Positions 62,906-64,000 of a DNA stretch of 64,000 bases are shown here, in pieces. The notes beneath the pieces are model-generated. The model did no database searches, was not told the DNA's origin, and worked only from the letters and a program-made list of their open reading frames with translations. The DNA comes from Nocardioides zhouii. GTDB lineage: Bacteria; Actinomycetota; Actinomycetes; Propionibacteriales; Nocardioidaceae. A program made the position numbers and the translations under genes. Each line of letters opens with the position of its first letter. Position 1 is the stretch's first letter. The DNA lies in NCBI RefSeq assembly GCF_004137345.1, contig NZ_SDWV01000020.1, positions 30,182-94,181 on the forward strand. Direction: 5' to 3'.

Positions 62906-63929
62906 CCGGATCCACCTCGCCGCCAACAACCCCGATCTGGGGGGTGGCGAGATGATGCTGCTGCGCCACGCCGAGGCGCTGCTGCAGCTCGGCCACCCCG
63001 TGACCGTCGTTGCGCCGGACTCGCCGACCGAGGTGCTGGACGCGGCGGCTGCCGCCGGCGCCGAGGTCGTCGCGATCCGCGCGACCGGCAGGCGGGACTA
63101 CCTCCCACGGCTCCGGGCCTGGGACCGCGAGCAACGGCGGGGGGTGCTGTGGTGCCACGGCCTCGTCCCGTCCTTCGCGACCTCGGGACGTCCGGACCGG
63201 ATCGTGCACCTGCACCAGGCGCCGCGCGGCCGCGCGCAGGAGCTGGCTGTCGTGGTCGCCCGGCGCGGAGCGCTCGCCACCGTCGTGCCGTCGCACGACG
63301 CGGCCTCCCGGATCCCGGGAAGCACGCCGCACGCGAACTGGACCCAGGAGCTGCCGCGCCTGCCCCTCCGCCCCGGGCCGGTCAGCGGCTCGGCCACCGT
63401 GGGCTACCTCGGCCGGCTGTCGACCGACAAGGGGGTCGACGTGCTCGCCCGCGCGGTGGCGGCGGTCCCGCATGACGTACGCCTGCTCCTGGCCGGCGAC
63501 ACGCGCTACGTGGAGGCGGAGTCGGTCGCCACGGTCGACGCCGCGGTGGGCGCGCTCGGCGACCGCGCGGTCCGTCTCGGCCACGTCGCGCCGGCGGACC
63601 TCTTCCAGCAGGTGGACCTCGTGGTCTTCCCCAGCGTCTGGGCCGAGCCGTTCGGCCTCGTCGTGGCCGAGGCGATGGCGGCCGGCGTGCCGTTCGTCGT
63701 CTCCGACGCCGGCGCCCTCCCCGAGGTGGCCGGTCCGGACCACCCCTGGGTGGCGCGCGCGGGCGATGCGGGCGACCTCGCCCGCGTGATCACGCGCGCG
63801 CTCGCGGTCTCCGCGGACGAGCGGCAGGCCGTGACGGATCGGGCCCGCTCGCGTTGGGGAGGGCAGTACTCGCCGCAGGCCGGCCGGCGGCGCGTGCACC
63901 ACCTTCTCGACGACCTGGGGGTGCGATGA
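62898..63929 (+). CDS. Glycosyltransferase family 4
   Basis: A 343-residue GT-B enzyme. HLAANNPDLGGGEMMLLRHA is the Gly-rich acceptor motif. VGYLGRLSTDKGVDVLARAV, RLLLAGDTRYVEAE and the nucleotide-sugar motif WAEPFGLVVAEAMAAGVPFV (E-x7-E) define the donor domain. It overlaps the polymerase gene by 8 nt and is the last complete gene of the operon. Confidence 0.9.
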   Translation: MADRIHLAANNPDLGGGEMMLLRHAEALLQLGHPVTVVAPDSPTEVLDAAAAAGAEVVAIRATGRRDYLPRLRAWDREQRRGVLWCHGLVPSFATSGRPDRIVHLHQAPRGRAQELAVVVARRGALATVVPSHDAASRIPGSTPHANWTQELPRLPLRPGPVSGSATVGYLGRLSTDKGVDVLARAVAAVPHDVRLLLAGDTRYVEAESVATVDAAVGALGDRAVRLGHVAPADLFQQVDLVVFPSVWAEPFGLVVAEAMAAGVPFVVSDAGALPEVAGPDHPWVARAGDAGDLARVITRALAVSADERQAVTDRARSRWGGQYSPQAGRRRVHHLLDDLGVR

Positions 63930-64000
63930 GTAGCCCTGTGTCAACGTCAGGCGGCCTCGAGGTGGTTGAGGACTGCTTGCAGCGCGTTGTGTTGGGTGGG
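63926..64000 (+). CDS. Possible next operon gene, cut by the window end
   Basis: ATG 63926 overlaps the preceding stop (ATGA), as at many junctions in this operon, and 25 codons remain open (MSSPVSTSGGLEVVEDCLQR and onward). No family is recognisable. An antisense frame ending at 63947 (QHNALQAVLNHLEAA-stop) is an equally possible gene end, so this call is weak. Confidence 0.3.
   Translation, partial: MSSPVSTSGGLEVVEDCLQRVVLGG

Overview
The window is GC-rich actinobacterial DNA. The base composition, the many GTG starts, the frequent GTACG words and the protein families (an IdeR-type metal regulator, an actinobacterial-type phosphoserine aminotransferase, a CitA-type citrate synthase, a bacterial topoisomerase IB) fit Nocardioides or another Nocardioidaceae. 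That placement is an inference from sequence style; no marker search was run. No tRNA, rRNA, CRISPR array or replication origin was seen.

From 0 to 15 kb lies ordinary core-type DNA: a truncated ideR, a hotdog-like protein, a GH13 alpha-glucosidase, an MFS-MarR efflux unit, a TetR-controlled heterodimeric ABC exporter with a perfect 20-bp operator, pdxH, citA, a three-gene minus-strand unit (acetyltransferase, secreted M15-like protein, DCC-family protein) and serC. A 525-bp gene-free stretch (5162-5686) is packed with inverted repeats. From 15 to 28.5 kb two paralogous secreted collagen-like proteins flank a small sugar unit (glycosyltransferase, sugar-nucleotide epimerase, flippase) and a topoisomerase IB. 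Then come a cytoplasmic protealysin-like M4 peptidase with what looks like its own emfourin-type inhibitor domain fused on, typA, a Tat-exported protein whose ribosome site is buried in a hairpin, a ParS/MbcA-like protein and an MFS transporter.

From 28.5 kb to the end is one large surface-glycan locus. It holds about fifteen glycosyltransferases (GT2, GT4, GT11-like, GT87, CgeB-like, RgpF-like, Caps_synth-like), two tandem acyltransferase-3 membrane proteins, a hexapeptide acyltransferase, a PIG-L deacetylase with a WbqC protein, two FkbM methyltransferases and one other methyltransferase, and a PglK-like ABC flippase. It also holds an O-antigen-ligase/polymerase-type membrane protein and a nonulosonic (sialic-like) acid module: a CMP-nonulosonate cytidylyltransferase, a three-domain NeuB, and a neighbour with HP and S/T motifs reminiscent of bacterial sialyltransferases. 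Nucleotide-sugar activation, assembly, decoration, flipping and polymerisation are thus all represented. The locus is a mosaic of short units in alternating orientation, with 1-16 nt overlaps, a duplicated promoter/start segment and a frameshifted SGNH-hydrolase remnant, as expected of a recombining surface-polysaccharide island.

Many genes begin 6-8 nt after a TANNNT-type -10 box (often TAGRCT), which predicts leaderless transcripts. The last 70 bases may run into a further gene of the operon or into the end of another element.
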